From assembly GCA_047600765.1 (NCBI GenBank), contig JASGKF010000001.1, forward strand, positions 1,178,001-1,242,000: a stretch of DNA of 64,000 nucleotides, read 5' to 3'. Under the pieces are notes generated by a model that saw only the letters and a list, made by a program, of their open reading frames with translations, was not told where the DNA came from and searched no databases. Each line of letters begins with the position of its first letter. Position 1 is the stretch's first letter. Shown here piece after piece: positions 43,390 through 50,319 of this stretch. The stretch comes from Viridibacterium sp047600765 (GTDB lineage Bacteria; Pseudomonadota; Gammaproteobacteria; Burkholderiales; Rhodocyclaceae). The position numbers were made by a program, and so were the translations under genes.

Positions 43390-43890
43390 ATGCACGCTGC
43401 GATTCGCGCCCTGATTTCAGTCGTCGCCGCGACCTTGCTTACGTTTAGCGTTGCGAACGCTTCCGATCTCTCGGCCACCTTGGCGAAGGCGAAAGAGGGT
43501 GATATTGGCGCCATGCACAACGTTGGCGTCGCTTACGCGAATGGCGAGGTCGTCGAACAGGATTACGGAAGGGCTATGCAATGGTTTGAAATGGCGGCAA
43601 AGAAGGGGCAGCACAACTCCATGTACAGCCTGGCGGTCATGCACAAGCTTGGTCAAGGTGTCCCCGTTGATCTCGTTAAGGCGTATGCATGGCATTCCCT
43701 TGCTGCGGAATTCATACCCAAGGACGCAGACGAGTGGTTCATCCCACGCGCAAAAGTTGCAATGTACTTGCGGCGCCCCGGCGAAGTTGCACGCCAGCTA
43801 TCGGACACGGAATTGCGTCAAGCAGAGGAACTCCGCAAGGAGCTTCGCAAGCGCATCGGAGATCCGAGACAAGTCGAGACAGGGCGATAG
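43390..43890 (+). CDS. Cassette 6: secreted Sel1-repeat protein
   Basis: A protein of 166 residues with a signal peptide (about residues 1-24, VANA-S). Two Sel1-like repeats follow: AKEGDIGAMHNVGVAYANGEVVEQDYGRAMQWFEMAA written in part, and the second NSMYSLAVMHKLGQGVPVDLVKAYAW. The C terminus is a charged helix. Sel1 repeats are alpha/alpha hairpins used for protein contacts in signalling or envelope complexes. It begins 7 bases after attC E. Confidence 0.8.
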   Translation: MHAAIRALISVVAATLLTFSVANASDLSATLAKAKEGDIGAMHNVGVAYANGEVVEQDYGRAMQWFEMAAKKGQHNSMYSLAVMHKLGQGVPVDLVKAYAWHSLAAEFIPKDADEWFIPRAKVAMYLRRPGEVARQLSDTELRQAEELRKELRKRIGDPRQVETGR

Positions 43891-43896
43891 CGTGGG

Positions 43897-43983
43897 GCCT
43901 AACCTTACAGTCAAGTGGACCGCCCAAAGCTGCGCTTTGGGTTCGCTCGCTTTGCTCGCCGTCCGCTTACTTCCACGTTCGTC
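43897..43983 (+). repeat. attC site F (87 bp), degenerate right core
   Basis: It runs from GCCTAAC to GTTCGTC. The central hairpin is CCAAAGCTGCGCTTTGG. The right core departs from GTTRRRY at two positions. Confidence 0.78.
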
Positions 43984-44007
43984 CCCAACTCACCGTATGG
44001 ACTATCG

Positions 44008-44364
44008 ATGATCGCACTTGAGCAATTGGAAGAGATGTTCGGCAACATCACGGAAAACACCGATTGGGATGTTGGTGGCCCCTTGCTGTGGGGTTACTTC
44101 TTCACAGATGAGTCAGCGGAGAAGCTGAGAGGTATCGTGCCAATCCTTGAAGCGCAGGGCTATCGCTACGTCGATTTGTATGTCCCTGATCTCGACGAAG
44201 GAGAAGAAGAGTATTTCTTCCTGCACGTTGAAAAGGAAGAAACCCATTCCCCGCAATCTCTATTCGAGCGCAATCAGCAACTTTATGCATTTGCTGATCT
44301 ACACAGCCTGGGCAGCTACGACGGCATGGATGTTGGGCCTATCGAATCTGGCACGGAGCATTGA
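44008..44364 (+). CDS. Cassette 7: RraB-family protein (RNase E inhibitor-like)
   Basis: A protein of 118 residues. The ATG at 44008 gives MIALEQLEEMFGNI; the frame is open upstream into attC F, so this is the first sensible start. It matches the RraB fold pattern: WGYFFTDESAEKL, a LEAQGYRYVDLYVPD strand, EEYFFLHVEKEETHSPQSL and QLYAFADLHSLGSYDGMDVGP, the C-terminal motif shared by RraB-like proteins. Highly acidic, as expected for an RNase E-binding decoy. Whether it inhibits RNase E is untested. No clear attC follows. Confidence 0.8.
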   Translation: MIALEQLEEMFGNITENTDWDVGGPLLWGYFFTDESAEKLRGIVPILEAQGYRYVDLYVPDLDEGEEEYFFLHVEKEETHSPQSLFERNQQLYAFADLHSLGSYDGMDVGPIESGTEH

Positions 44365-44366
44365 TA

Positions 44367-44455
44367 TGTCCCCTCCCAGCCCGATAGGATGGGCTCGGTG
44401 AGCGCTCGGACCGCCCCACTACGCCTTACCCGCAGTTATTCCACGCAACGATCAC
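44367..44455 (+). other. right edge of the array: possible degraded attC mixed with a REP-like sequence
   Basis: TTATTCCACGCAACG at 44436-44450 resembles the right ends of sites E and F (TTACTTCCACG plus core), but the left core and the AAGCTGCGCTT centre are missing. Instead ATGGGCTCGGTGAGCGCTC occurs, a worn version of the GTGGGCTC/GAGCCCAC palindrome. This is a tentative reading. Confidence 0.25.
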
Positions 44456-44812
44456 ATGCGACAACTCCTGCAGAGACACGGCAATCACGCTAGCTGGGCA
44501 AGCCTTATTGTTCTGGTGATCGGCTTTCTTGTGTTCGCATCACTCCAGCAGCAATGGCCTGACTGGTTCTGCGAGGCGATCAACCCCGGAAGTCCCGAGA
44601 TGGTTTGCGGCTACGAGTATTCAGTGCCGCTCGTGAAAGCAGCCTCGTTTGCATACGAGCTAACGTTGGCGACCCTCTATCTGTTTGGCCTCTGCTCAGT
44701 GCCCTTCAACGGCCCCAAGAATGGCGGCAAGATAGTGTTGGTTCTGCTGACAATCCTTGCTGTTGTCGCTTGTTGGTACGGATACGAGCATCGACACGAT
44801 GACTCTCCATAA
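44456..44812 (+). CDS. Small membrane protein, unknown (possible last cassette gene)
   Basis: A protein of 118 residues with helices at about residues 15-32, 57-78 and 88-108. A loop with two cysteines (WFCEAINPGSPEMVCGYEY) lies between the first and second. No family was recognised. Same strand and similar size as the cassette genes, but without a recognisable attC on its right, so it may be the last, anchored cassette or a resident gene. A REP-like palindrome follows at 44869. Confidence 0.6.
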   Translation: MRQLLQRHGNHASWASLIVLVIGFLVFASLQQQWPDWFCEAINPGSPEMVCGYEYSVPLVKAASFAYELTLATLYLFGLCSVPFNGPKNGGKIVLVLLTILAVVACWYGYEHRHDDSP

Positions 44813-44868
44813 CCAGGTATGGGGGAGCCCGGTCCACGCGTGCCGACCATCTCCCTCCCCACTACCGC

Positions 44869-44887
44869 GTGGGCACACCGTGCCCAC
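44869..44887. repeat. REP-like palindrome at the right edge of the array
   Basis: GTGGGCAC-ACC-GTGCCCAC followed by CCTACG; same family as those at 23591-23665 and 25395-25421. It lies 12 bases past the stop of the glycosidase gene (minus strand). Confidence 0.7.
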
Positions 44888-44898
44888 CCTACGACTGC

Positions 44899-45669
44899 CT
44901 ATCTTTTGACACGAGAAGCATCTCTTGGCTTTCCGGGTGAAATCCTCTCGATGGAAGGGTCGGACGTCTGATCGATAACGACGCCAACAATCGGTCCCAA
45001 CTCCGCTCTCTGGTCATTTCGCCCGAGGCCTATCGAGTACAGGCTTGACACTACGCCGTCGAAGTACAGCGCATCTTTGCAGTGAAGAACGTCCCGAAAG
45101 AACGACGCAAATTCGTAGAAGGTCACAGGTTGCTCGGATATGACAAAGAGCGCCAGACTTCCTGACACTCCAACTCCGTTCCGGATGCGCCGCGATGTTG
45201 AAGCGGGATTGAATTCGGGGTGAATGACGCCATCCCTGAGCAACAGAGGCCCCGACTGCGTGGCCAAGATGATGTCCTTGGCGACGCTTGGGTACTCGCC
45301 AGTTTCCACAACCTTCGGGCCAGAAGATGAAAGCAGGAAAACACCGTTTGGCTTCAAGAAGAAGTTTCCGCTTCCAGTCGAAGTATTGAGCGGGGAGACC
45401 TGTTTCCCGTCAATAACCAGCAGGCCGACGGGTAAGGAGCCTTGGTGATACATCCCTGCATTCATGGCAAAGGAAAGCTTCTTCCCTTTGCCATGCAGCC
45501 AGTTCGATAGCGGGCCAAACTGCTTGAATGGCTTTCCTTGCTCGTCGCCAAGAAACGCCTGCAATTTCTCACTGGTGACATCGACGCGAACAACTGTGTA
45601 TGGCAGGTCTGCAGCTGCGCATGTGAGGCAGGCAGCCAGCAGAACAGCAGCAAGGAGCGTGGCTCTCAC
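44899..45669 (-). CDS. Phosphodiester glycosidase family protein (DUF2233)
   Basis: A protein of 256 residues with a GTG start, 10 bases after the DUF4124 stop. It has a signal peptide (residues 1-20, CAA-AD). The NAGPA/DUF2233 pattern follows: SFAMNAGMYHQGSLPVGLLVIDGK, NFFLKPNGVF, ATQSGPLLL, NGVGVSGSLALFVISEQPVTFYEFASFF and DALYFDGVVSSLY. In this family conserved Asn, Gln and Asp residues form the active site that hydrolyses a sugar phosphodiester. Likely periplasmic; substrate unknown. Confidence 0.85.
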   Translation of the reverse strand: MRATLLAAVLLAACLTCAAADLPYTVVRVDVTSEKLQAFLGDEQGKPFKQFGPLSNWLHGKGKKLSFAMNAGMYHQGSLPVGLLVIDGKQVSPLNTSTGSGNFFLKPNGVFLLSSSGPKVVETGEYPSVAKDIILATQSGPLLLRDGVIHPEFNPASTSRRIRNGVGVSGSLALFVISEQPVTFYEFASFFRDVLHCKDALYFDGVVSSLYSIGLGRNDQRAELGPIVGVVIDQTSDPSIERISPGKPRDASRVKR

Positions 45670-45679
45670 AGTGAGGCGC

Positions 45680-46240
45680 CTAGCGCTTCTTCACCCCCGG
45701 CTTGAAGTTCATCACCGCATCAACAAGCTTCAGCTTGCCCATGAGGTTGAGCTCGGGTGACATGGAGCGCGCGGGCCAGGCCTTGCACATGTCGGTGCGT
45801 TGCGCTTTGGTGGCGCGCTTGAGTTGTTGCAGCACGTCGGCCTCGGCCAATCGCAGGGTCGCGGTGAGGTTGTAGCGCTGCTCTTCGCTGAGCTCGGTTT
45901 GCAGGATGCTGCGTGCCTTGCCGATCAAAGTGGAGTGCTGTGCGCCCCACTTCTCGCGCGCCTGCGAGACGGCTTGTGCCACGGCGGGCTCTTCGCGCAG
46001 GCAGTACTGGTGGAAGGATTCGACGGTCTGGTCGATGGCGTGCACCATCACGGCAGCCTTGAGCGGGTCGGACTCATCGGTCAGCGGCGCGCCCTTGATG
46101 TTCATGGGCGTCACTTCCTTGGCGGCCTCGGGCGGCTTGTCGCTGTAGATCACCTTGCCATCAGGGCCGATGCTTTTGTAGACCTGCGCCGACACGGCCG
46201 ATGCCCACAGCATCGCCGCCACTACGAACCATTTCGACAT
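45680..46240 (-). CDS. DUF4124 domain protein
   Basis: A protein of 186 residues; GGGAG precedes the ATG. Signal peptide about residues 1-18 (AVSA-Q). The DUF4124 pattern QVYKSIGPDGKVIYSDKPP starts at the mature N terminus, followed by a helical region. DUF4124 proteins are small envelope proteins of unknown function common in betaproteobacteria. Upstream neighbour of the DUF2233 gene with a 10-base gap, so probably one transcript. Confidence 0.85.
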   Translation of the reverse strand: MSKWFVVAAMLWASAVSAQVYKSIGPDGKVIYSDKPPEAAKEVTPMNIKGAPLTDESDPLKAAVMVHAIDQTVESFHQYCLREEPAVAQAVSQAREKWGAQHSTLIGKARSILQTELSEEQRYNLTATLRLAEADVLQQLKRATKAQRTDMCKAWPARSMSPELNLMGKLKLVDAVMNFKPGVKKR

Positions 46241-46335
46241 GTTTTCTCCCGGGAATCTGCCGAACGATTATCAGTGAAAAACCGGGGCGTTGTTTGCCAT
46301 GAAATGCGACGTAAATCGCGCAGCGGGTTCGCCCC

Positions 46336-47226
46336 TCAGGTTTTCGCTGCCGGCCTGTGCAGCATGACCACGTTGCCGAGCACGGCGCAGGCAATGCCGG
46401 CGACGGTCCAGCCGGTCCATTGCAGCCCTTCGAAGAGGCCGGACATGATGAGCGCGAGGATGGGCACGGCCACCGCCATGTAGCCCGCACGCCCGGCCCC
46501 GATGCGGCCGATCAGCGTGAAGTAGGCGAGGAAAGCCAGCACCGAGCCGAACAGCGCGAGGTACAGCAGGGACGCCACGTAGGGCGCGCGCAGATCGAAG
46601 GCGAGCGTTTGCCCGGTCAGCACGGCCAGCAGCAGGGCACTGGCGCCGCCCATGAGCATCGCGAAGCCGGTGCCCGGCAGCAATGGCTGTGCGGCCTGGC
46701 GATTGCGCTGCGCGACGAGGTTGCCGCACGAGGCGATCAGCGCGGCAGCCAAGCCGTAGGCGATGCCACGCCAGCTGCCCGCGGCGTGATCGGCCAGCAC
46801 CTCGGGCCAGAACACCAGGGCAATGCCTGCCGTGCCCAGCGCGACGCCGATCAGGCTTTGCGCATCGATGCGCTTGCCGAACGCGAGGCGCATGCCCAGC
46901 AGGTTGAACAGCAGCATGGCGGAATTGAGCACGGCCATGAGGCCGGAGGCGATCCAGCGCTCGGCCTCGTAGACGCAGACGTAGCTCACGCCGAACAGCA
47001 GGATGCCCTGCCACAGACACCACAGGTATTCGCGCCGCGGCAGGCGCAGGGATTCACCGCGTAGTCGGCACCAGGCCAGCAACACGCACCCTGCCAGCAG
47101 GAAGCGCCAACCCACCGACACAGCCGGCGGCACCTCGCCCAGCTGCCAGGTGATCGCCAGCCAGGTCGAACCCCAGATGAGCGTGGCGATGAGGTAGAGC
47201 GCGGCGTTGGGCAGGGCTGCGAACAT
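46336..47226 (-). CDS. EamA/DMT-superfamily transporter
   Basis: A protein of 296 residues from the ATG at MFAALPNAALYLIATLIWGSTW; the much longer open frame upstream overlaps the divergent RNase H gene and is rejected. Ten membrane helices in two EamA repeats, with the WGSTWLAI motif in helix 1 and FLAYFTLIGRIGAGRAGYMAVAVPILALIMS in the second repeat. Likely an exporter of amino acids or metabolites. Diverges from the RNase H-like gene by 66 bases. Confidence 0.9.
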   Translation of the reverse strand: MFAALPNAALYLIATLIWGSTWLAITWQLGEVPPAVSVGWRFLLAGCVLLAWCRLRGESLRLPRREYLWCLWQGILLFGVSYVCVYEAERWIASGLMAVLNSAMLLFNLLGMRLAFGKRIDAQSLIGVALGTAGIALVFWPEVLADHAAGSWRGIAYGLAAALIASCGNLVAQRNRQAAQPLLPGTGFAMLMGGASALLLAVLTGQTLAFDLRAPYVASLLYLALFGSVLAFLAYFTLIGRIGAGRAGYMAVAVPILALIMSGLFEGLQWTGWTVAGIACAVLGNVVMLHRPAAKT

Positions 47227-47292
47227 GGGGCCGCAGTGTACGCTGCCCGGCCACAGGCGCCGGCCCGGTGCGATTACCGGTACAGTCCGGCC

Positions 47293-47709
47293 ATGCAAGA
47301 CGTCTGGCAAATCTTCTGCGACGGCAGCGCCCTGCCCAACCCGGGCCGCATGGCGGCGGGTGTGCTGATCTTGGCGCCGGATGGCAGCGAGACACGCCTC
47401 TCGCAATTGCTGCCCGGCCATGGCGACAACAACGAGGCCGAACTGCGCGCCCTGCTGCTGGCGCTGCAAACAGCACAGTCCCTCGGTGCCCGATGCATTG
47501 CCCTGCACAGTGACAGCCGTGTCCTCGTCGACGAGCTGAACGGCAGCGCACCACGCCCCTACCCCGGCTTGAGCGAACTTTTCTCGTCGGTCCGCGAAGC
47601 CCTCGCCCGCTTCGACAGCGCGACGCTGTGCTGGCTGCCGGCACATCGCAATCGCGTCGCCGACGAGCTCGCCCGCGCCGCGCTGGGGCTACCCGCGCGC
47701 AAGCCGTGA
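47293..47709 (+). CDS. RNase H-like protein
   Basis: A protein of 138 residues. It has the type I RNase H fold motifs: FCDGSALPNPGRMAAGVLI with the first catalytic Asp, NNEAELRALLLAL with the Glu, LHSDSRVLVDELNG with the second Asp, and WLPAHRNRVADELARAAL with the His/Asp at the end. It lacks the extended basic handle of E. coli RNase HI, placing it among the shorter reverse-transcriptase-like RNase H proteins. It probably cleaves RNA in RNA/DNA hybrids. Confidence 0.85.
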   Translation: MQDVWQIFCDGSALPNPGRMAAGVLILAPDGSETRLSQLLPGHGDNNEAELRALLLALQTAQSLGARCIALHSDSRVLVDELNGSAPRPYPGLSELFSSVREALARFDSATLCWLPAHRNRVADELARAALGLPARKP

Positions 47710-47784
47710 AATCTGGCCGCCCCCGATCAACCCGTCCTGTGGCAGCGTGCTATCTTGCAAATGTCACATATGGAGCTGCTCCGC

Positions 47785-48408
47785 ATGACGCGCCATCTTT
47801 GCTGGCTGACTCTCAGCCTCGCCTGCCTGGCCACCGGCTGCGCCCAGTCGCCCGCCCGGCAAACCATACAGAACTACACGCCCCCAACGACGGGCAAGCT
47901 GGCCAAGCTGCAACTGCGCTCTTCCGCACTCGCGGGTACGGGGCTGCTCTACGCCTTCGATGAGTCGCGCAGTTGTGGCTCGCCCAAACTGATGGGCGAT
48001 TCGCGCAAGACCAGCGGGCAATTCCAGAGCAGTGTGACCGTCCAGGCCGAGACGCCCAGTACCCTGTGGTTCATCCACTCGCCTGTCGCCGGACGCATCT
48101 GTGGCGTCATGGTGACTTTCCGGGCAGCCAGCGATCACAACTACGCCGTGCTGGTGGGGCCGTCCGACACCGGCAACTGCCAGATCAACGTGCTCGACAT
48201 TACCGACCCCGCCGATCCGCGCCCCGAACGCTTCATCTTCCAGCGCAAGCCCTCGGGCGTCGGTGCTACGACAGGGGCCTACTGCGAAACAGCCAATGTG
48301 GATACGGAGCTCACCAAGCCGCGCAAGGTCGTCCGCAGCGGCATGGTCATGGACGACCTGAAAGACATCCTGCCGCCAGACACCGTAACCACTGGAGGCA
48401 AGCCATGA
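47785..48408 (+). CDS. Lipoprotein, unknown, coupled to a trypsin-like protease
   Basis: A protein of 207 residues from the ATG preceded by GGAG at nine bases; two in-frame ATGs lie slightly upstream. Lipobox LATGC, Cys near residue 19. The mature part appears beta-rich (LRSSALAGTGLLYAF, GRICGVMVTFRAASDHNYAVLVG) with five further cysteines. Not recognised as a family. The stop shares ATGA with the protease start downstream, implying coupled translation and a shared role in the envelope. Confidence 0.65.
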   Translation: MTRHLCWLTLSLACLATGCAQSPARQTIQNYTPPTTGKLAKLQLRSSALAGTGLLYAFDESRSCGSPKLMGDSRKTSGQFQSSVTVQAETPSTLWFIHSPVAGRICGVMVTFRAASDHNYAVLVGPSDTGNCQINVLDITDPADPRPERFIFQRKPSGVGATTGAYCETANVDTELTKPRKVVRSGMVMDDLKDILPPDTVTTGGKP

Positions 48409-49082
48409 AGCGCCATGCACTGCAACTCCTCGCGCTCTTGCTCGCCGCCCCCGCAGCCCAGGCGATGGAGCCGGACCAGCTGTTCAAGCTGATCTCACCC
48501 AGCGTCTGGCTGGTACGCACCTTCGACAATGGCGGCGTGCCGGTCGGCTCCGGCTCGGCCGTCGTCGTCGAACCACGCAAGCTGATCACCAACTGCCATG
48601 TGCTCAAGAAGGCCAACCGTTTCTCGCTGGTGAAGGACAAGGTCAGCTACCCGGGCAAACTCGAACTCATCGACCTCGAGCGCGACCTGTGCATGGTGTC
48701 TGTCGCCGACGCGAGTTTCGATGCGCCTGTCGTCAAACGCGCCGGCGTCAAACAGCTCAGCGTAGGCCAGCGTGTCGTCACGCTGGGTAACCCGCGTGCG
48801 CTGGAAATGACGCTGGCCGACGGCCTGCTGTCGCGCCTGCAGTACGGCGACGACGACAAGATCGAAGCCATCCAGACCTCGGCGCCGTTCTCGCCGGGTT
48901 CCAGCGGCGGCGGCCTGTTCGACTTCGAAGGCCGCCTGATCGGTATCACGCAGCGCATCGCTGTCGGCAACAACGCGCAGAACCTCAACTTCGCGCTGCC
49001 CGTCGAGTGGCTGGACGATTTGTCCGAGCGCAGCAAGGCACAGCTCGACGAGTATTACGCGAGCAAACGCAAGAGCAAGTGA
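48405..49082 (+). CDS. Secreted trypsin-like serine protease
   Basis: A protein of 225 residues with a signal peptide (residues 1-20, AAQA-M). The S1C-like catalytic triad is visible: His in LITNCHVL, Asp in LERDLCMVSV, Ser in FSPGSSGGGLFDFEG. No PDZ domain follows, unlike DegP/DegS, so it is a short trypsin-like peptidase. Periplasmic. Translation is coupled to the upstream lipoprotein gene. A bidirectional terminator follows at 49100-49124. Confidence 0.85.
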   Translation: MKRHALQLLALLLAAPAAQAMEPDQLFKLISPSVWLVRTFDNGGVPVGSGSAVVVEPRKLITNCHVLKKANRFSLVKDKVSYPGKLELIDLERDLCMVSVADASFDAPVVKRAGVKQLSVGQRVVTLGNPRALEMTLADGLLSRLQYGDDDKIEAIQTSAPFSPGSSGGGLFDFEGRLIGITQRIAVGNNAQNLNFALPVEWLDDLSERSKAQLDEYYASKRKSK

Positions 49083-49099
49083 GCTCGCCGCACCATGAC

Positions 49100-49124
49100 A
49101 AAGGGCCGCAATCGCGGCCCTTTT
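49100..49124. terminator. bidirectional terminator between the protease gene and hemY
   Basis: AAAGGGCCGC-AATC-GCGGCCCTTTT is a perfect stem with A/T runs on both sides, placed between convergent stops at 49082 and 49143. Confidence 0.9.
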
Positions 49125-49142
49125 GCTTTGCTGAAGCCTTGG

Positions 49143-50318
49143 TCAGGCGCCGAGTTCGGCAGCCGCGCGGAAGCTGCCTTGCGCCAGCTCGTGCTTGCCC
49201 AGCGACTCGGCGAGCTTGGCGAGCTCGAGGTGCGCAGCGCGTGTCGGGGTGATCGACAGCGAGGCTTCGAGGTAGCTCTGCGCCTTGCCCCACAACTGGC
49301 CGCGCAGGCACAGGCGCGCCAGCGTCAGCAGCAGGCCGGCGTCGTCGGGGTGCTGCTTGAGCCAGCCCTCGGCGGTGACCAGCTGGCGGTGCAGGTCCAG
49401 CGTGCGGCAGCGGCCGTAGAGCACGGCGAGCTCAGGCTCCCACTCCTGCTCCAGCGCGTCCTCGATGGCCTGCGGGCCGAGCACGAGGTCGCCGGAAGCA
49501 ACGAGATAAGGCACCACGCGCAGCAGCAGGCCGACGTCGCGCTTCTCGTCGGTGGTGATGTTGTTCCAGATGCGCTGCATCTGTTCCAGCTCGCCTTCGG
49601 CTTCGCGCATCTGTTCGATGTGGGCACGACGCACCAGCGGCGCCGCCTGCTCGGCGCTGAGGGCTTTCACCTTGCGCAGCTGGCGCGCAATGCGTGCCAC
49701 TTCGTGCCAGCGGCCACGTGCCTGCTCGGCCTGCAGCGCGAGGCGCAGCACAGCGATGTGGCGGTGACCGGCGTTACGCAGTTCGTCGAGGCGCGCGCCC
49801 GCATCGTCGAAGCGGCGTTCGGCAATCGCGAACTCGGCTTCGAGCATGAGGCGCGACATGCGCACTTCCTTGTCGTGGTCACGCGCGATGGTCAGCCAGT
49901 GATCGCGGCGTTCCTGCTCGCGCATGGCATGTGCGGCACGCGCGGCGATCAAGGCACTGAGGCCTTGCGGCGCGCCGTTCTCGTACGCACTTTCGGCGTG
50001 CTTGAAGGCTTGGCCGGCGCGCCCTTCGAGGTACAGGCGCTGTGCATCGGTGAGGTAGCGGTAGGCCGCTTCCGCTTGCCGACGCTTGCGCCAGGCCTGC
50101 ACTTCGACGGGCAGCGTGAGTGCCTGCGAGATGAGACGGATGACAAAGTACAGCGCCGCGAAGCCGGCCAGGCTCAGCACGATCAGCAGGTTGGCGGAAA
50201 TCTGCACACGCCAGGGCGACCACACGAACAACGCATAGGCCTGGTTGTAGCGCGACAGCAGGGTGATGGCGACAGCCGCGGTGAACAGGGCAACAAGCCA
50301 GAACAGGGCACGGACCAT
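49143..50318 (-). CDS. hemY: HemY-like haem-biosynthesis-associated TPR protein
   Basis: A protein of 391 residues. Two N-terminal membrane helices (residues 3-22 and 40-62) and then the HemY_N segment RRQAEAAYRYLTDAQRLYLEGRAGQAFKHAESA, followed by TPR-like helical repeats to the C terminus (HHLELAKLAESLGKHELAQ-type). This is the proteobacterial HemY of the hemCDXY operon, distinct from the oxidase also named HemY. The start is one base from the hemX stop region, so the two are coupled. Function in haem synthesis is by association. Confidence 0.92.
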   Translation of the reverse strand: MVRALFWLVALFTAAVAITLLSRYNQAYALFVWSPWRVQISANLLIVLSLAGFAALYFVIRLISQALTLPVEVQAWRKRRQAEAAYRYLTDAQRLYLEGRAGQAFKHAESAYENGAPQGLSALIAARAAHAMREQERRDHWLTIARDHDKEVRMSRLMLEAEFAIAERRFDDAGARLDELRNAGHRHIAVLRLALQAEQARGRWHEVARIARQLRKVKALSAEQAAPLVRRAHIEQMREAEGELEQMQRIWNNITTDEKRDVGLLLRVVPYLVASGDLVLGPQAIEDALEQEWEPELAVLYGRCRTLDLHRQLVTAEGWLKQHPDDAGLLLTLARLCLRGQLWGKAQSYLEASLSITPTRAAHLELAKLAESLGKHELAQGSFRAAAELGA

Positions 50319-50319
50319 G

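Larger units (their letters stand above)
40649..44455 (+). mobile_element. integron gene-cassette array without an integrase (CALIN-type)
   Basis: Between malQ and 44.4 kb, seven small genes on one strand are each followed by, or bounded by, an imperfect palindrome of 87-99 bp. Each palindrome starts with a (G/C)(A/C/T)CTAAC core and ends in GTTAG(A/G)C or a close variant. This is the defining layout of integron cassettes and attC sites. Genes start within 6-30 bases of the preceding attC and lack their own obvious promoters. G+C is below that of the flanking glycogen and haem genes. No tyrosine integrase gene is present in the window; the left neighbour is malQ. Clusters of attC sites lacking integrase are an established category. 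Confidence 0.85.

Noticed and set aside
41043..43983. CRISPR array
   Set aside because: The repeats are 87-99 bp, spaced by whole genes of 340-530 bp, and vary in the stem; not short direct repeats with short spacers.
46336..47646. Extended N terminus of the EamA transporter
   Set aside because: The extension would read antisense through the RNase H-like gene, and the family starts at MFAALPNAALYL with the first membrane helix.
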